From NCBI RefSeq assembly GCF_020080835.1, contig NC_058159.1, positions 27,996,474 to 28,060,473 of the forward strand: a DNA stretch of 64,000 bases, read 5' to 3'. Shown here one piece after another: positions 23,833 through 37,000 of the stretch. The stretch is from Cotesia glomerata (lineage: Eukaryota; Arthropoda; Insecta; Hymenoptera; Braconidae). Below the pieces are notes generated by a model that made no database searches, was not told the origin of the DNA, and worked only from the letters and a program-made list of their open reading frames with translations. The translations under genes and the position numbers were made by a program. How positions within the stretch are numbered: the stretch's first letter is position 1; each line of letters starts with the position of its first letter.

Positions 23833-26800
23833 ATGACCGACGTAATAGCCGGCGTTGAAAATCTTGACATCAAGGGTGAAAAGGCATGAGTTAAAAATTT
23901 TTTTAATATTTAACTATTTACTTTGATGCTAATACTGTGTACGCAGTACACAAATGTTGAGCATATTGCGGTATCGAGGTTTTATTCAGCGGGGTGTTAA
24001 GTACTCCAACTATTGGGTTCGTTCTAATAAAATAGTTTATTATTTATTCAGTTTCCTGTGAATTTTAAAAATAAGTTCCTGAGATTTGTTTATTTTTTTC
24101 ACCAGTTTGTTGATTTAATTACATTGTTATAATAATCTTAGATCAATAGTCTGACGTAACCTCAAACGTAATTGCCGCCTGTAAACGAACATGTGACTTT
24201 TGTTGTAGATAATAATATAAAAATAATTGCATACTATTTAATTAACTAATTTGTTATTTTTTTTAGGCCAGAATGAAAGCTAAGAAGGAAAAAGCTGCAG
24301 AGAAGAGTAACCTGTCGGAGCTTAACCCATGGCCCTCATACATTCAGGTACATATACAATAATTAACATTCTTAGATATTATGATAATAAAAATGAATGT
24401 TTAATAGACGTCTTAGCTTTGTTTTTTAAAATAAAAGTCATTAAGAAAAGAATTATTTAAAAATGTAGAGCCTAAAAATTTATTACACTGAAATGAACAA
24501 ACATTTGATGATTTTTCGATTTTTTTTTAAATTAAGCTAGAAAATTATTTTTATAAAGTCATACAGTAGAACCTCTATAACTCGAACTCCAAGGGAGAGG
24601 CAAAAAAATTCGAGTAATTTAATTATCTATCGAAGAGCGAAGCGTTTTTTTTTCAAAATTTTATCTTATTCATGAGCAAAACTCATTTGAAAATCAACTA
24701 TCAACCGCTCTTAAATCTTTAATGTATTAGATTTAAATTTGTTATTTATTAGACATTATTTTAATGATCAAGATTGAATAAGTACACTGATAGAAGGATT
24801 TATTTGTATTAAAAAAATATTTGTTAATAGTTAACAAATCATTTATTAGAGACCATTTTTTAGTATCAAACAAATATTTCTTAGTATTTAAAATGATTTG
24901 TTTGTATTTAATAAATCTGATATTCATTTATTAAATATTAATAAATCTTTTTAAATACTAAGAAATATTTGTTAAGGACTAAAAAGTGGTCTCTAATAAA
25001 TGATTTGTTAAATATTAACAAATATTTTTAACTATAAACAAATCCTTTTATCAGCGTAATTGAAAACTTCTTTTTTGAAGACTTGTAAGCTACTCGAATT
25101 TACAATTTCTCGTGGGAGTTCTTCCCAAATTATTTATTTATTTATTTATTTATTAGGCAAATTATGGCAAAAAACACGCCGAAATTTTAAAAAATTAAAA
25201 ATTAAATTTTTTAAAAATAATTTTTGGGAAGAAATTCGTTTGTCAAAAAACTTTTTAAATTGTTATAAATATAACTGCTAACTTTAATGTCATAAATATA
25301 TTAATAGGAATTTTTATAGAATTAAATTAATTTACTGAAAAAAATGTTACATTATTATATTTTCTAATTAATTTTCTTTATTAATAATATTATTAATTAT
25401 TTATAATTTTATTAAATAATATCGACGGTCTAATTAGCAATTTGTCTAACTCCTTATTTTTTAGAGGGTGATTTTTTAACATTTTGATGTAGTAATAATC
25501 CAATTATAAATTATTTGAATGATTCAAACCTAAATATTATATTTCTATTAGATAATAATGATATTAAATGGTTTTTTAAAGTGATAATAAATTTTGAATT
25601 GTTTTTTTCGTACAAATAGAAGATTTTCTAAAATAAAGTTAGACAGTTTGCTAATTAAAACGTCGATATTATTAATAATTTTAAAATTATTACAAAAAAT
25701 TAAAAAAAAAAAGTCTACATGGAAAAAATTTGAAAAATTATATGTACAATTTTTTAAAAATCATTTTTTTTTAACAATAACTTGTTTTTTAGTTTGTCAA
25801 AAATAAATTTTGAAAAATGTCAAAACTAGTATTAATAATTTAACAAAATTTTTATATTTTCTAATTAAGATTTTTTTTCTATGTTTTAATGAAACTTTTA
25901 CTTATTTTTCTTAATAATTCAGGATCGTATAAAACTGTGGGATGAATTGAAAGCTAAATACGAAGCAGAGTTAGCATCCAAGCCAGTGGAAGACATAACA
26001 GTAACACTTCCTGATGGTAAACAAGTAACAGCCCAATCTTGGCGTACTACTCCGTATGACATTGCAAAGGGGATCAGCCAAGGACTTGCAGACAACACAG
26101 TAATAGCAAAGGTTAACAACGAACTGTGGGACCTTGACCGTCCTCTGGAGCGCGATTGCAAGTTAGAATTACTAAAATTCGACAGCCCAGATGGTCAGCA
26201 AGTATTTTGGCATTCCAGCGCTCACATCTTAGGCGAAGCTATGGAGCGTGTTTACGGAGGTTGTCTCTGTTACGGTCCACCAATCGAGAACGGTTTTTAC
26301 TACGACATGCATCTTGGTGAAAAGGGAATTTCAAACCTGGATTTTCCATTCTTAGAATCTTTGTACAAGAACATTGTAAAGGAAAAGCAGCCTTTTGAGC
26401 GCCTGGAGATGACCAAGGAAGACTTGTTGAAGATGTTTGAGTACAACGAGTTCAAAGTCAGGATACTCAAAGAAAAAGTCCAGACTCCAAAAACTACTGT
26501 GTACAGATGCGGACCGTTGATTGATTTGTGTCGTGGTCCTCACATCAGACACACGGGTAAAGTCAAGGCGATTAAAGTAACCAAGAATTCATCAACTTAC
26601 TGGGAAGGTAACGCTAACGCAGAGACTCTTCAGCGTGTTTATGGTATCAGTTTTCCGGACCCTAAACAGATGAAAGAATGGGAAAAGTTCCAAGAAGAAG
26701 CTGCTAAGAGAGATCACCGCAAGATTGGTAAAGAGCAAGAATTGTTTTTCTTCCACGAGCTATCTCCAGGCTCGTGTTTCTTCCAGCCTCGAGGTGCGCA

Positions 26801-28765
26801 TATTTACAATACTCTTGCTGAATTTATAAGATCAGAGTATAAAAAACGAGGATTTCAAGAAGTTGTTACGCCTAATATTTATAACAGCAAACTGTGGCAG
26901 ACTTCTGGACATTGGGAACACTATTCAGACAATATGTTTTCCTTTGAAGTAGAAAAGGAAACATTTGCATTGAAACCAATGAACTGTCCGGGACATTGTA
27001 TGATTTTTGACGTTCGTAATCGCTCTTGGAGGGAACTTCCTCTGAGAATGGCTGACTTTGGTGTTCTCCATCGCAATGAACTGTCTGGAGCTCTTACGGG
27101 ACTTACCAGAGTCCGGAGATTCCAGCAAGACGATGCGCATATCTTCTGCACGCATGAGCAAATCAGGGATGAAGTATTGGGAGCTCTTGAGTTCTTGAAA
27201 TGCGTTTACACGGTCTTTGGGTTCACTTTCAACCTGTGCCTGTCTACGCGGCCGGAGAAGTACCTGGGGGATATTAAAGTTTGGGAACAAGCTGAGAAAG
27301 CTTTGTCGGACAGCTTAGATACTTTTGGAGAACCTTGGACGATTAATCCTCAAGACGGTGCGTTCTATGGACCGAAAATTGATATTACTATCATGGATGC
27401 TTTGAAGAGACCCCACCAGTGTGCTACGATTCAGTTAGATTTTCAACTTCCTATTCGGTTTGACTTGTCCTATGTTAAGTAAGTTGTTAGCATAGTTTTT
27501 TGGTTGGTTGGAAAAATAAATAGTAATTATTTATAAGTGGGGTCAACCACATTTTGGGCCAAACTAGGTAAAAAATTAACATTTTCAAATTTTTTTTTTA
27601 TTCTGCTTGTTTTTACGGCGCATTTATGATAAAAATGTCGTGAAAGAAGAAAATAAAGATTTCAATTGCATTTTAGCCTTCAAAAGTTGGAAAAAATTTT
27701 GGCTCTCATTTTCTTGGATAAAATTTGTATTTTATCTTTTTTGAAGTTTTTGATATATATTTTTTTTTTTTTTTTAAGGTAAATAAAAAAACGAACAATT
27801 GAAAAAAAAAGTTGAATATCACAATTTTCTAAAAAATTTATAAATATTTTTGAAAATTTGTTAAAATTGTGATAATCAACTTTTTTTTTAAATTGTTCAT
27901 TTTTTAAGTATTTTTCAAAAAAAATATATCAATAAAATCAAATAGAAATTTCGTTCAAAAAAATGAAAATGTTTGTAAATATTTACCAAAATTTTTTTTA
28001 GTTTAAGTAAATTTTACTCAATTCAATACAATGAAACTCTTCAAAATTATTTTTTTAATTCAAGAATTTTTCTCTTGATTAAAGTTAATTTTTTTTAAAG
28101 ATTTAAAGCTTAAAAACTATAAAATCAAATAGAAATTTCGTTCAAAAAAATAAAAATTAAAATGGTTGACCCTACTTATAAATATTTACCGTTTTTTGGT
28201 CAATTGTAAAAATAAATACTAATATTAATTGTTTATTTTATTTTTCAGCGAACGTGGAGAGAAAACTAAGCCAGTAATCATCCACAGAGCAATTCTGGGT
28301 TCCGTTGAACGGATGATCGCTATTCTTACTGAAAGTTATGCTGGAAAATGGCCATTCTGGTTATCACCAAGACAAGTTATGGTTGTCCCAGTGGGCCCAC
28401 AGTTTGATGAGTATGCGAATGAAGTAAAACAGAAGATTTGGGACGCTGGGTTTATGACTGAAGTTGACATTGATCACAGCGACACATTGAACAAAAAAAT
28501 TCGTAACGCTCAAATAGCACAATTCAACTTTATTCTCGGTAATGAGGATTTTTTTAATAATTTTAAATAGTAACAGATTGCTTATAGAGGTTTAATACAA
28601 TAATTTTTTTTTACAGTTGTTGGAGAAAAAGAACGTGCTGCTGAGACAGTAAATGTCAGAACGAGAGATAATAAAGTACACGGGGAAATATCAGTTCAAG
28701 ACCTCATCAACAAATTTAAAACTTTCAAAGAAACGAAAGACCGTAACTGCGAAGAACATTTTTAA
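23833..28765 (+). CDS. ThrRS: threonyl-tRNA synthetase
   Basis: Class II synthetase that charges tRNA-Thr with threonine. Exons 23833-23883, 24267-24347, 25923-27478, 28249-28538 and 28617-28765 (stop TAA) join in phase to about 708 residues, close to the human enzyme. Domain order: Lys-rich tail; TGS domain (TLPDGKQV); second editing domain with HSSAH (about 141-145) and CRGPH (247-251); catalytic core with HRNELSG, RVRRFQQDDAHIFC and HRAILGSVERM; and a C-terminal anticodon-binding domain. Zinc ligands expected from the family are visible: Cys in MNCPGH (about 399), His in DDAHIF (450) and His in VIIHRA (575). Two points are uncertain at the 5' end. Intron 1 (23884-24266) must be GC-AG (AAG/GCATGA...TTTAG) for exon 1 to be coding. 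Alternatively translation starts at the ATG at 24273 in exon 2. The frame of exon 1 is also open upstream to an ATG at 23656. A polyadenylation signal AATAAA lies at 28959. Confidence 0.95.
24564..24650. mobile_element. pogo/Tigger-type terminal repeat fragment
   Basis: TA/CAGTAGAACCTCTATAACTC then GAACTCCAAGGG is the characteristic pogo/Tigger terminal inverted repeat. No matching right end or transposase was seen, so this is a solitary end. Confidence 0.6.
24690..25135 (-). mobile_element. C-terminal remnant of a non-LTR reverse transcriptase
   Basis: Minus strand from 25135 reads WEELPREIVNSSSLQVFKKE, then VFNY. Across the MITE F insertion it continues LFNLDH and stop. The LPxEIVNSxSLxxFK pattern is the usual C-terminus of jockey/CR1-like reverse transcriptases. 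Only the last 30-odd codons and some 3' sequence remain. Confidence 0.65.
24785..25056. mobile_element. MITE F, copy 2 (272 bp, ThrRS intron)
   Basis: Same length and termini as copy 1, opposite orientation, TA on both sides. It splits a retrotransposon coding remnant (24690-25135), whose frame is restored on removal. Confidence 0.85.
25423..25670. mobile_element. palindromic MITE, copy 1 (ThrRS intron)
   Basis: CGACGGTCTAATTAGCAATT..AGTTTGCTAATTAAAACGTCG, about 245 bp. A second copy lies at 50115-50358 in the opposite orientation. Confidence 0.65.
27535..28177. mobile_element. inverted-repeat element in ThrRS intron 3, copy 1
   Basis: Ends AAGTGGGGTCAACCA..TGGTTGACCCTACTT. Fills most of the 770-bp intron. 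A related body with only the right end occurs at about 41870-42240. Confidence 0.6.
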
Positions 28766-29446
28766 AATGTTTTTAGATTTATTATACAGGTTATTTTGCT
28801 TACATGCACTAGGGTATAATAATTCATTTATTTATGTGATGCATTTTTAATATTTTTGAATTACATCAAGAATATATATGACATTCAAGAAGAGGTTATT
28901 AAGCGAATACTGTTATATGTATGAATAACACTTTTTCATGACTTACTGTTGGATAAAAAATAAATCAGCTTAGAAAATAATTTCACTTCTTTTTTGGCAT
29001 TTACTTATGTATTTTTTAATCTTATATTATTGTGGATATTTGAAAAAAAATATAAATAAATAAACACTACTAGTGATTAAGGATACAAATCTAATTTGCC
29101 TGTTTTCCGTATTCATTTGATGATTAGATTTAATTTTCTCTATCAATATCGTATAAAATCGATAAATAAGATCTCAAAAATGTTTATTTTTTATGAAAAT
29201 TTATTTTTCAGATATTTAATCATTTTTGTAACAAATAAATTATGGCAAAAAAAATTGATATGGATAAATTTAAAAAAATTGAAAATACAATTTTTGCTAA
29301 ATAATTTTTTTGAAAAAATTTGTTTTTAAAAAAAAAGTGGAAAATGGTTAAGTGACTGCTAACTTCATTATTTAATGTCATTATTTTTTGCATTAATTAT
29401 GATAATGATATAACTTTTAAATTACGAATAACAGTAGTAATATTTA

Positions 29447-29510
29447 CTGGAAATTTAAATTGTGCACTAAGCACGCGCGCTTTTATTCTAACCAATAAGA
29501 ATTAAGGATC
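29447..29510 (-). mobile_element. degenerate H3-type Helitron end
   Basis: Read on the minus strand, TTATTGGTTAGAATAAAAGC then GCGCGTGC, AATTTAAATTTCCAG/T resembles the 3' end of the copy at 52565, with CTAG decayed to CCAG. The 5' limit is not visible. Confidence 0.45.
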
Positions 29511-29829
29511 CATTTTTTTTTTCGATTAGTATCGAGAATATCGATACTAAACTAACTTCACTTTAGTCATCAATTTTGTATCATCCACTCTTATGGCTCT
29601 CTTAAGTTGGCGAGGGGTAATTGATTTTTTATCAATTTTTTTGGCTAATTCAATTGTTCTTTAACTGTTCTTCAATGTTTGATCAAAAATTTGTTTTGTT
29701 CGTTTTTAGTTTTTTTTTTTTTTTTAATTTTCAAAAATTGATTCTCAAGTTAGCACTTAATATTGATTTTTTTTTTTATAATTTAGATGAAAAATATGAA
29801 AATATATCATGTAAGCAAACTATTCGTAA

Positions 29830-29840
29830 CGTTGATTGGT

Positions 29841-29897
<57 letters not shown>

Positions 29898-29966
29898 CAT
29901 AAGCATGAAAATATATGCAAACTTGGTAGTCAAGCGCGCGCATGCGCGCGCAAATTTGAATTCTAG
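29830..29966 (+). mobile_element. H3-type Helitron end with 18-bp GC palindrome and (TA)n
   Basis: GATTGGTC, then a long (TA)n run (about 29846-29897), then the perfect palindrome GCGCGCGCATGCGCGCGC (29934-29951), AAATTTGAATT and CTAG/T at 29966. Hairpin, spacing and CTAG/T match the H3 copy at 52565. The 5' limit is uncertain. Confidence 0.55.
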
Positions 29967-30241
29967 TAGGATTTTAGAAAAAAAAAAAGAAAAATTACGA
30001 ATATGTAAGTACGTGGCGCGAGATACAATTATGTACAGAATTACACTGAATTAGGAGACACTTGACAATTTTTTTTTTTAAATAAATTAGAAAATTATTT
30101 TTAAAAAAATTGTATTTGTAATTTCTTAAAATTTAAAATAATTAAATTTTTTTAGTAACATTTTCTTACTATAATTAATTTGTAAAAAAAAAATAAAAAT
30201 TATCAGATGTCTCTCAATTTTCATAAAAAATAAATAATAAT

Positions 30242-30435
30242 AACAAAGTTCGGACGTATTCGGAGCGTGCTGAGTTTGCGCACTCAATCTTCAAGTATTG
30301 ATCAGCACCGTTCGTGGATTCTCGGCGCTAGTAGTCGGCTTACTTTCCAGCAGTCATTTTGTGGTTGTACATAGTGTAATACAAACTGCCGTCAAGACGT
30401 TCCTCAAAAACTCGAGAACGCTTGGGCGAGCCAAA
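30242..30435 (+). promoter_or_regulatory. d4 5' untranslated region / promoter-proximal DNA
   Basis: About 190 bp clearly less A+T-rich than its surroundings, directly before the d4 ATG, without repeats. Open frames here on both strands are not conserved and are not gene calls. Confidence 0.5.
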
Positions 30436-31861
30436 ATGACGGCGGTTGCAACGATACCGTCAGCCCACTCCATTATCCAGGTGGTTAATGAAGCTAATTT
30501 AAATAAAATCGAGAGGTTCGTAATTTTACATTTTTTACAATAACCATAAATATTCGCCATTAATATATATTAATATATATCATCAACTACTCCACAGCTT
30601 TCTCAACGATACAGCGTACAGGGAAGCCATTGAAAATTCATCAACGTACAACAGTAGATTATGCAGAGAACGAAGACTCCGTATGCCTTTTCTTGACTCT
30701 CAAACAGGTAATTTAAGAAATTATGAAAATTAAGTTAGCCGACATTTAAAAATTTTTAGAATTTTTTTTTATTGAAAAAATTATTACAAAAAAATTTTAA
30801 AAAAATATCACTTGTAAATAACTTGAAAAACTGTAAGTGAAATTTTTTAAAAATATTTTTTTGTTTTAATTTAATTATTAAAAAAAAAATCAAATAATTA
30901 AAAACGTCGGCAAACTTTAGTATCATTAAAAAATTCATTTTTTTTTTTAATAATTGAAATCAATCTTACCTGGGTGGTATAGTAATAAAATAGGCTTGGT
31001 GGTACTTAATGTCACGTAATTAGTTATTGTCATCTAGGATGATGGGAATTTCGCCATAGATGGAGTTAAAAACTTATGAGTCTGCAAATTAAGTTCGTAG
31101 ACTTTAAAAAATTTTTAGAATTTTTTTTATAAAAAAAATTATTACAAAAAAATTTCACTTGTCAAAAATTTGAGTAACAATTTTTAAAAAATATTTTTTA
31201 GTTCTAATTTAATAAATATATAAAAAATTAAAAACGTCGAATTTTGGTTTCTTTTCCATGAAAATTAAGTTAGCTGACATCTAAAAAATTTTGTAATTTT
31301 TTTTATTGAAAAAATTATTTTAAAAAAAAATTTCACATGTAGAAAATTTGAAAAATTATACGTGCTTTTTTTGAAAGTATTTTAATTGTTAAAAACATCT
31401 AAAAATTATTTAATGTTGGCTAATTTCAGTATCATTCTTTTTCAATAGATTAATTTTTATAAAAAAATTATTTTATCAATATTTCTTGAGTAGTAATTTA
31501 TTTTTAAAAGGAAGAAAATAATTTACTAATTAATTTGTACTCATAGGAGTCGCACAGAACCATTCGGCTCTGTTTATGTGTTCACGAGAACGTATGCCAG
31601 GTTTATTACACGGGCAAATTTATACATATCCTAGTAAAAGATGGAGAAAAAAACGACGTCAGTACCTGATGCATTATTTACATCCCAAACGGGGAGTCAG
31701 AGGTGACATAGATGACGGGGTCGAGGGAGCCGATGGAATAATAGCGGGTATGAATGATGATTCCAAAGAATCTGCTGCTCTTAAAGGTAACTAGTAACTA
31801 ATTATAATTAATTCACTAATAATTTATTACAATTATACAAATATGAATTTATTGAAAAACA

Positions 31862-31898
<37 letters not shown>

Positions 31899-34037
31899 GT
31901 AATAATAATAATAATAATAATAAAATAATAAGTAAAAATTAAAATTTAAAGAATTTAATAAATAAAAATTTAATGTAAAATTTAAAAATTAGTCTAACAT
32001 CAATTTGGATCGGGGATAATGGCTTTGAAATGTAGAACTCTTTATTTAGTAAAAACACCGATCTTCGGAAAAAATAGTAAATAATAATAATGTATTCCAA
32101 TAGACGAGCACAGTAAAGACGGGTGGTATTATGACGAGCAAGACATGCTGGACATGGATGCCTTTGAGGAACCAGATCCAGACAGCGATTACGACTACGA
32201 GGAAAGTTACAGCAGCAAGAGGAAACGAAGAAGACATCGAGGGAGTGGACACCATCCTGCAAGAAGTCATCCACCTGCCACCGACAGCCCTGGGACCAAA
32301 AGAACAAAAGTAAGAATATGAATACTTAATATTTTTTATAATAAGTTAAAGTACTCAATAGTTGAACAGGTTTCTAAGTAAAACGTATTTGACCCTACTA
32401 TTTTTAAAGAAACGTTCTTAGCAATTTACAACAATATGTTACATTTTCATGTGTAAAATGTTTAGTAATAATTTTATACAATAAATAGCATCTGTAAAGA
32501 AAATATAGATTTAAAAAATTTAAGAAGTTAAAAAAAAATTTTTTTTTAATACTTAAAGATGTAATTATTAGTTAAAATTAGTAATTTTCATGAAAATATA
32601 AACAATTTTGAATTGATTGAAGCGCAAAATAACAAAGAAAATTAAATATTTATATTTTGACAACGTTTTTAAAATAGACTATGAACTATCAGAAGAATTA
32701 TAACATATTATTGATTAATATCAAAAATAATACTGTGAATATTTAAAATTTTCATTTAAAAATGAGAAATATTTTTATTTAACTTTTTAATTACATTTTT
32801 TATGAATGACAAAACAAATTTTCAATTATAAATTAAAAAAAACTCAATTTAAAACGGTCAATAATTTTTAACTACACTAATTTTTAGCTATAAAACTTAT
32901 TTAATTTGCAGTAATTAATACAAATCACAATGCTGATCCCTATAAACCTATTAGAGGTTAAAGTGCTATTAAAATTATACGGCCCCAGTATGTTCAAGTT
33001 CTGGGCACCGCTTTGAAAATTGGGAGTTATAGTTAGACGCTAAAATTTAATATAAAAATTATAGTTTATGTCTGCAAAAAATATGTATTATTTAGAAAAG
33101 ACTATTTTATTAGGTGGTACAATTTTTTTTCATTGAAATTATGATATACCGTTTTTTTTACTGATTGTTCGGTTTACGATCTAGTACCTTTTTCGGCAAT
33201 TTTCGACATGTCAACTTTTAAGTCAACAAAAATATAATTGTTTTAATTTATAATTAAAAAAACTGAAAGAAATCGATTACTGTATCATTGAATAATTATA
33301 ATATGCGCATATTACTCATAATCAATTTATGGATTTTGTATTATAACAATTCGAAAAGTCTGTTCAAGTACTTTTACACAGAAAAAAAAATTAACTTGAT
33401 TTAAGAGAAAAATTATTGAACCAAAAATATAATTTTGAAGAGGGTAATTGTCTAAAATCAAGACGAAAAATTCTTGAATTAAGTAAAATTTCTTTAAATC
33501 ATAAATTTTTCTACTCAAACCAAGAATATTGAGCTCTTCAAAAATATATACTTGACTTAAGAACATTTTTTTTTCTGTGTATAAGTATTCTACTGGGTAC
33601 TTTACCTAATATTATTATTTTTTAATAAAAATAAAATAAAATAATTTTTTTTAGGGTGGTGGACGTGGAAGAAAAAAAGCCAACTACGATGTTACTGATT
33701 CCGATAAGCCATTCGTATGTGACCGTAAGTTCAACCATCGATATAACAAATGACCACTTTTTTCTTACTTGTTCCATTTTTTTTTTGCAAATACTGTTCA
33801 CTTACCACTTATTATTTCCACTAAGCCACACAACAATAACGCGCGTTGCGTTTTTAAAGATATTAATTCATTTATCGTAAAAGTAATGTTACTATTACTA
33901 CAATTATTACTACTATATATTTTTTTTTCATAACTACAATCAACCGCGTAAAGGTACACTGATTATTTAAGTAGGTATATATAAATATATACAAAGGCTC
34001 GATCAAATATTTTTATAAATAATAATAATATCCAATA

Positions 34038-34068
<31 letters not shown>

Positions 34069-37000
34069 AATCATCATCATTATTAATCATGAATCAATTA
34101 AATGACTGTAGTGTGAATAGAAGATATAAAACAAAGTGATACAAAATATTACGACAGGAAGCGGTCATCCACTAGCGTAATGACACGAGGAGCTTTTTAT
34201 CCTCTTATTTATTATCATAGGTTTTCCATTAACTTGCATTCCGTATTATTTATCTTTTCTCTCTTTTATTTATTTATTTTTTTTTTTTAATTATTATTTC
34301 ATTCGTATCAAGTGGCTGCAATTTTTCTTCGAGCTTAAACAGCCAAATCATTACCAAAGTTCATATCAGAATACATTTTTAATTCATTAGACAAACACTA
34401 ATTTCACAACTTTAATACCAAAAAAAAAAAAAAAAGATTATAATTAATTATCTCTGTTAAGTTTTAAAAAAGTCTATGATCAGCCAATTTAGGTTTATTT
34501 TAATAATTTAATTACAAATGTATATTTTTATTAAAATTATAATTAAAAATAATTACTGAAGTTATTTATTTTTTTTTTTGTAAAATTATCTCGAAGAACA
34601 GTGACAGTCACAAAGTAATTTACTTTTTAATTAATTAAATTAACGTTTCTTCCCTTTAAAAATAAATATATAAAACAAAAGTCCTTATAGATTAACTCGT
34701 ATGTTGCTTGCAATCTGTTTAATTCTTCGTACAAGTCTTGTTATTATTTCATATATATTTATTTATTATATAATATTAGCAGAGCATCTAAAGACATTTG
34801 GTCTAAAAAAAATAAGCTCTTGAATTTTATTTTTTCACAACGGATTATTTATTATTTCTATTTAATTTTTTTTATTTTAATTTTTTTAATTAACTATTAG
34901 TCAAATACACAGAAAAAAAGGTTCACTTGAGCCAGGAAAATATTTTTCTTCCTAATTATTTTCTTGAGCGAAAAAAAAAATTTTTTTTAACACAAGAAAT
35001 TTCACTTATTCCAACAAAATTAATTCACTTGCTTTAAGAAATACGTATCTTGATCCAAGAAAATTTATTTAAGTCAAAAAAATCTTGTTGTTATGAAAAA
35101 ATTCAGCCTCTTGCTCCAAAAAATTTAGTTCTTGATAGAAGTAAATTTTCTTGTCTTGAGAAAATTTCTCTCTTGCTCCAAAAAATTAAATATAAAGATA
35201 GAAGTAAATTTTCATTAATATGTTTATTGATTAACATGTCAAATGGGAAGATCAAATAATATTTCATCATTTTTTTTCATTCAATATGTCGCGTGCTTAA
35301 AGGTAAAAGGACTTATAGCTAAGGGTCAATAGGGATTTGTGCTGAAACGGCGTATAAAAAAATTTTTTTTTGCCATTCGGTTTGAAATTGTCTGAAACGT
35401 AAAAATCTGTAAAAAAAAATTTGTTAATGTTTTGTTGAATTTAAGTTGACGATTATTAATTTTTCAACTTCTGGTTGAGTGAAATCTATGAAAAAGTCAA
35501 CATTTTTTTTTGTGACGCTTGGGTAACTACTGGTGCCGTTCACACAACAGTTGTTTCATCATGATCAATAATCCAGGATCCAAATTTTATAACTATTTCT
35601 TAAAATAAAAAGCAAGAAAATAATCACGCGTAATTTATTGTTTTTTTTTGGATATATTTTCTTTTTTAACTTTAAAAAATTGTATAGTTGAGGTTTTTAC
35701 GCCGCTACTACCACAGAAAGTTTTTTTTTTCACATTTTAAAATTACGAATATGTTCTTTTGTAAACTGGCCGAAAAAAAATTATACGCCCTTTCACCTTT
35801 AGATCACCAAAATTTTAAATTCTTAAAAGTAAAAGGGCGTATAATTAAAGACATACGCCCTTTTACCTTTGTAATTTTTTTTTTTCAATTTTAAGCGCAG
35901 AATGTGTCTACTACTCGATTGGCAATAAAAAAAAAAAAATATGCGCCCTTTTACCTTTAGGCACGCGATGTATAATTGCACAGTAAAATAATATAAAATG
36001 AGTATCAAAAATTCAAGAGAAAAATTTTCTCAAGGTGAGAAAATTTTTGTCTCAACTGAAGGAGGTAGTGCTGCTTTCTTAAAGTATCTAAAAATCTTGA
36101 TCAAATATAAAAATTTATTGTATCAAGTATTTATGATAATTTGAATTAAGAAAAAATGACTTCCACCAAGAATAGAATTTCAAGAAAAATTTTTACTTCG
36201 GCCAACACAACTTTTTGTTCTCCAAGAATTATGTTCTCCAGTCAAGAAATTTTTCTTTCTGTGTATAGCCATTAGATAAATTAATATAAATAAAAGTGTC
36301 ATATATTTATTATCAGCTTATGGACATGGGCCAAATATCTTCGGACTTGAATTAATCTTTTTTATTTTAAAATAACAACTAGTTAATATTAAACAACCGG
36401 TTAAATTAAATAATACTAAATGAAATAATTAAATTACTTAAAATAAAAAATCTAAAATCTTAAAATAAAAAAAAAAGAATGTAATAGGTTCACTCTGTAG
36501 CGAGCTGATATACATTATATAATTTAAAGTAGGTGTATTACGAAGCATCTCAAGCCTTGCATTGTATTAGTTTTGCTTTTTGGGCTGACAATTTCCTTCA
36601 CTGCTTGTCCACATATAGACATATATATTTTACATTAGGATAGGGATGGATGTGGCGAAAAAAAAAGTACCAAAAAAAAATAAGTAAAAAAAAAATAAAT
36701 AAAAAAAGATAGAAAAGAAAAAAATTTTATTAAAAAAAAAAATTAATTAATTAATAAATGCTCAAAAATTAGAGCAATAGTAAAAGTAGAAAAAAAAAAA
36801 ACGGTGTGCAAACGCTCTCTTCGTACCTTCGAGCTTTGTCCCCTTAATTAAATCCCCCGCCCTTATTTCTATTAATTAATTATTTACTATTACTATTACA
36901 ATAATTTTATTTTCCGAAAAAAAACCCGTTAATTTAAAAAAAACTTTTGATATAAAAAAAATTATTTTTTCTTTTGATCAGTTTTTAAAATAATTCCTTG

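Larger units (their letters stand above)
28766..30241. other. ThrRS 3' end and intergenic region
   Basis: ThrRS 3' untranslated sequence probably ends after AATAAA at 28959. Then follow a family J copy (about 29170-29380), two H3 Helitron ends and a (TA)n tract. No coding sequence. Confidence 0.5.

Noticed and set aside
33725..33880. d4 reading frame continuing past exon 5
   Set aside because: A donor at 33725 and the phase-matched acceptor at 37093 complete the C2H2 finger. The read-through is hydrophobic nonsense.
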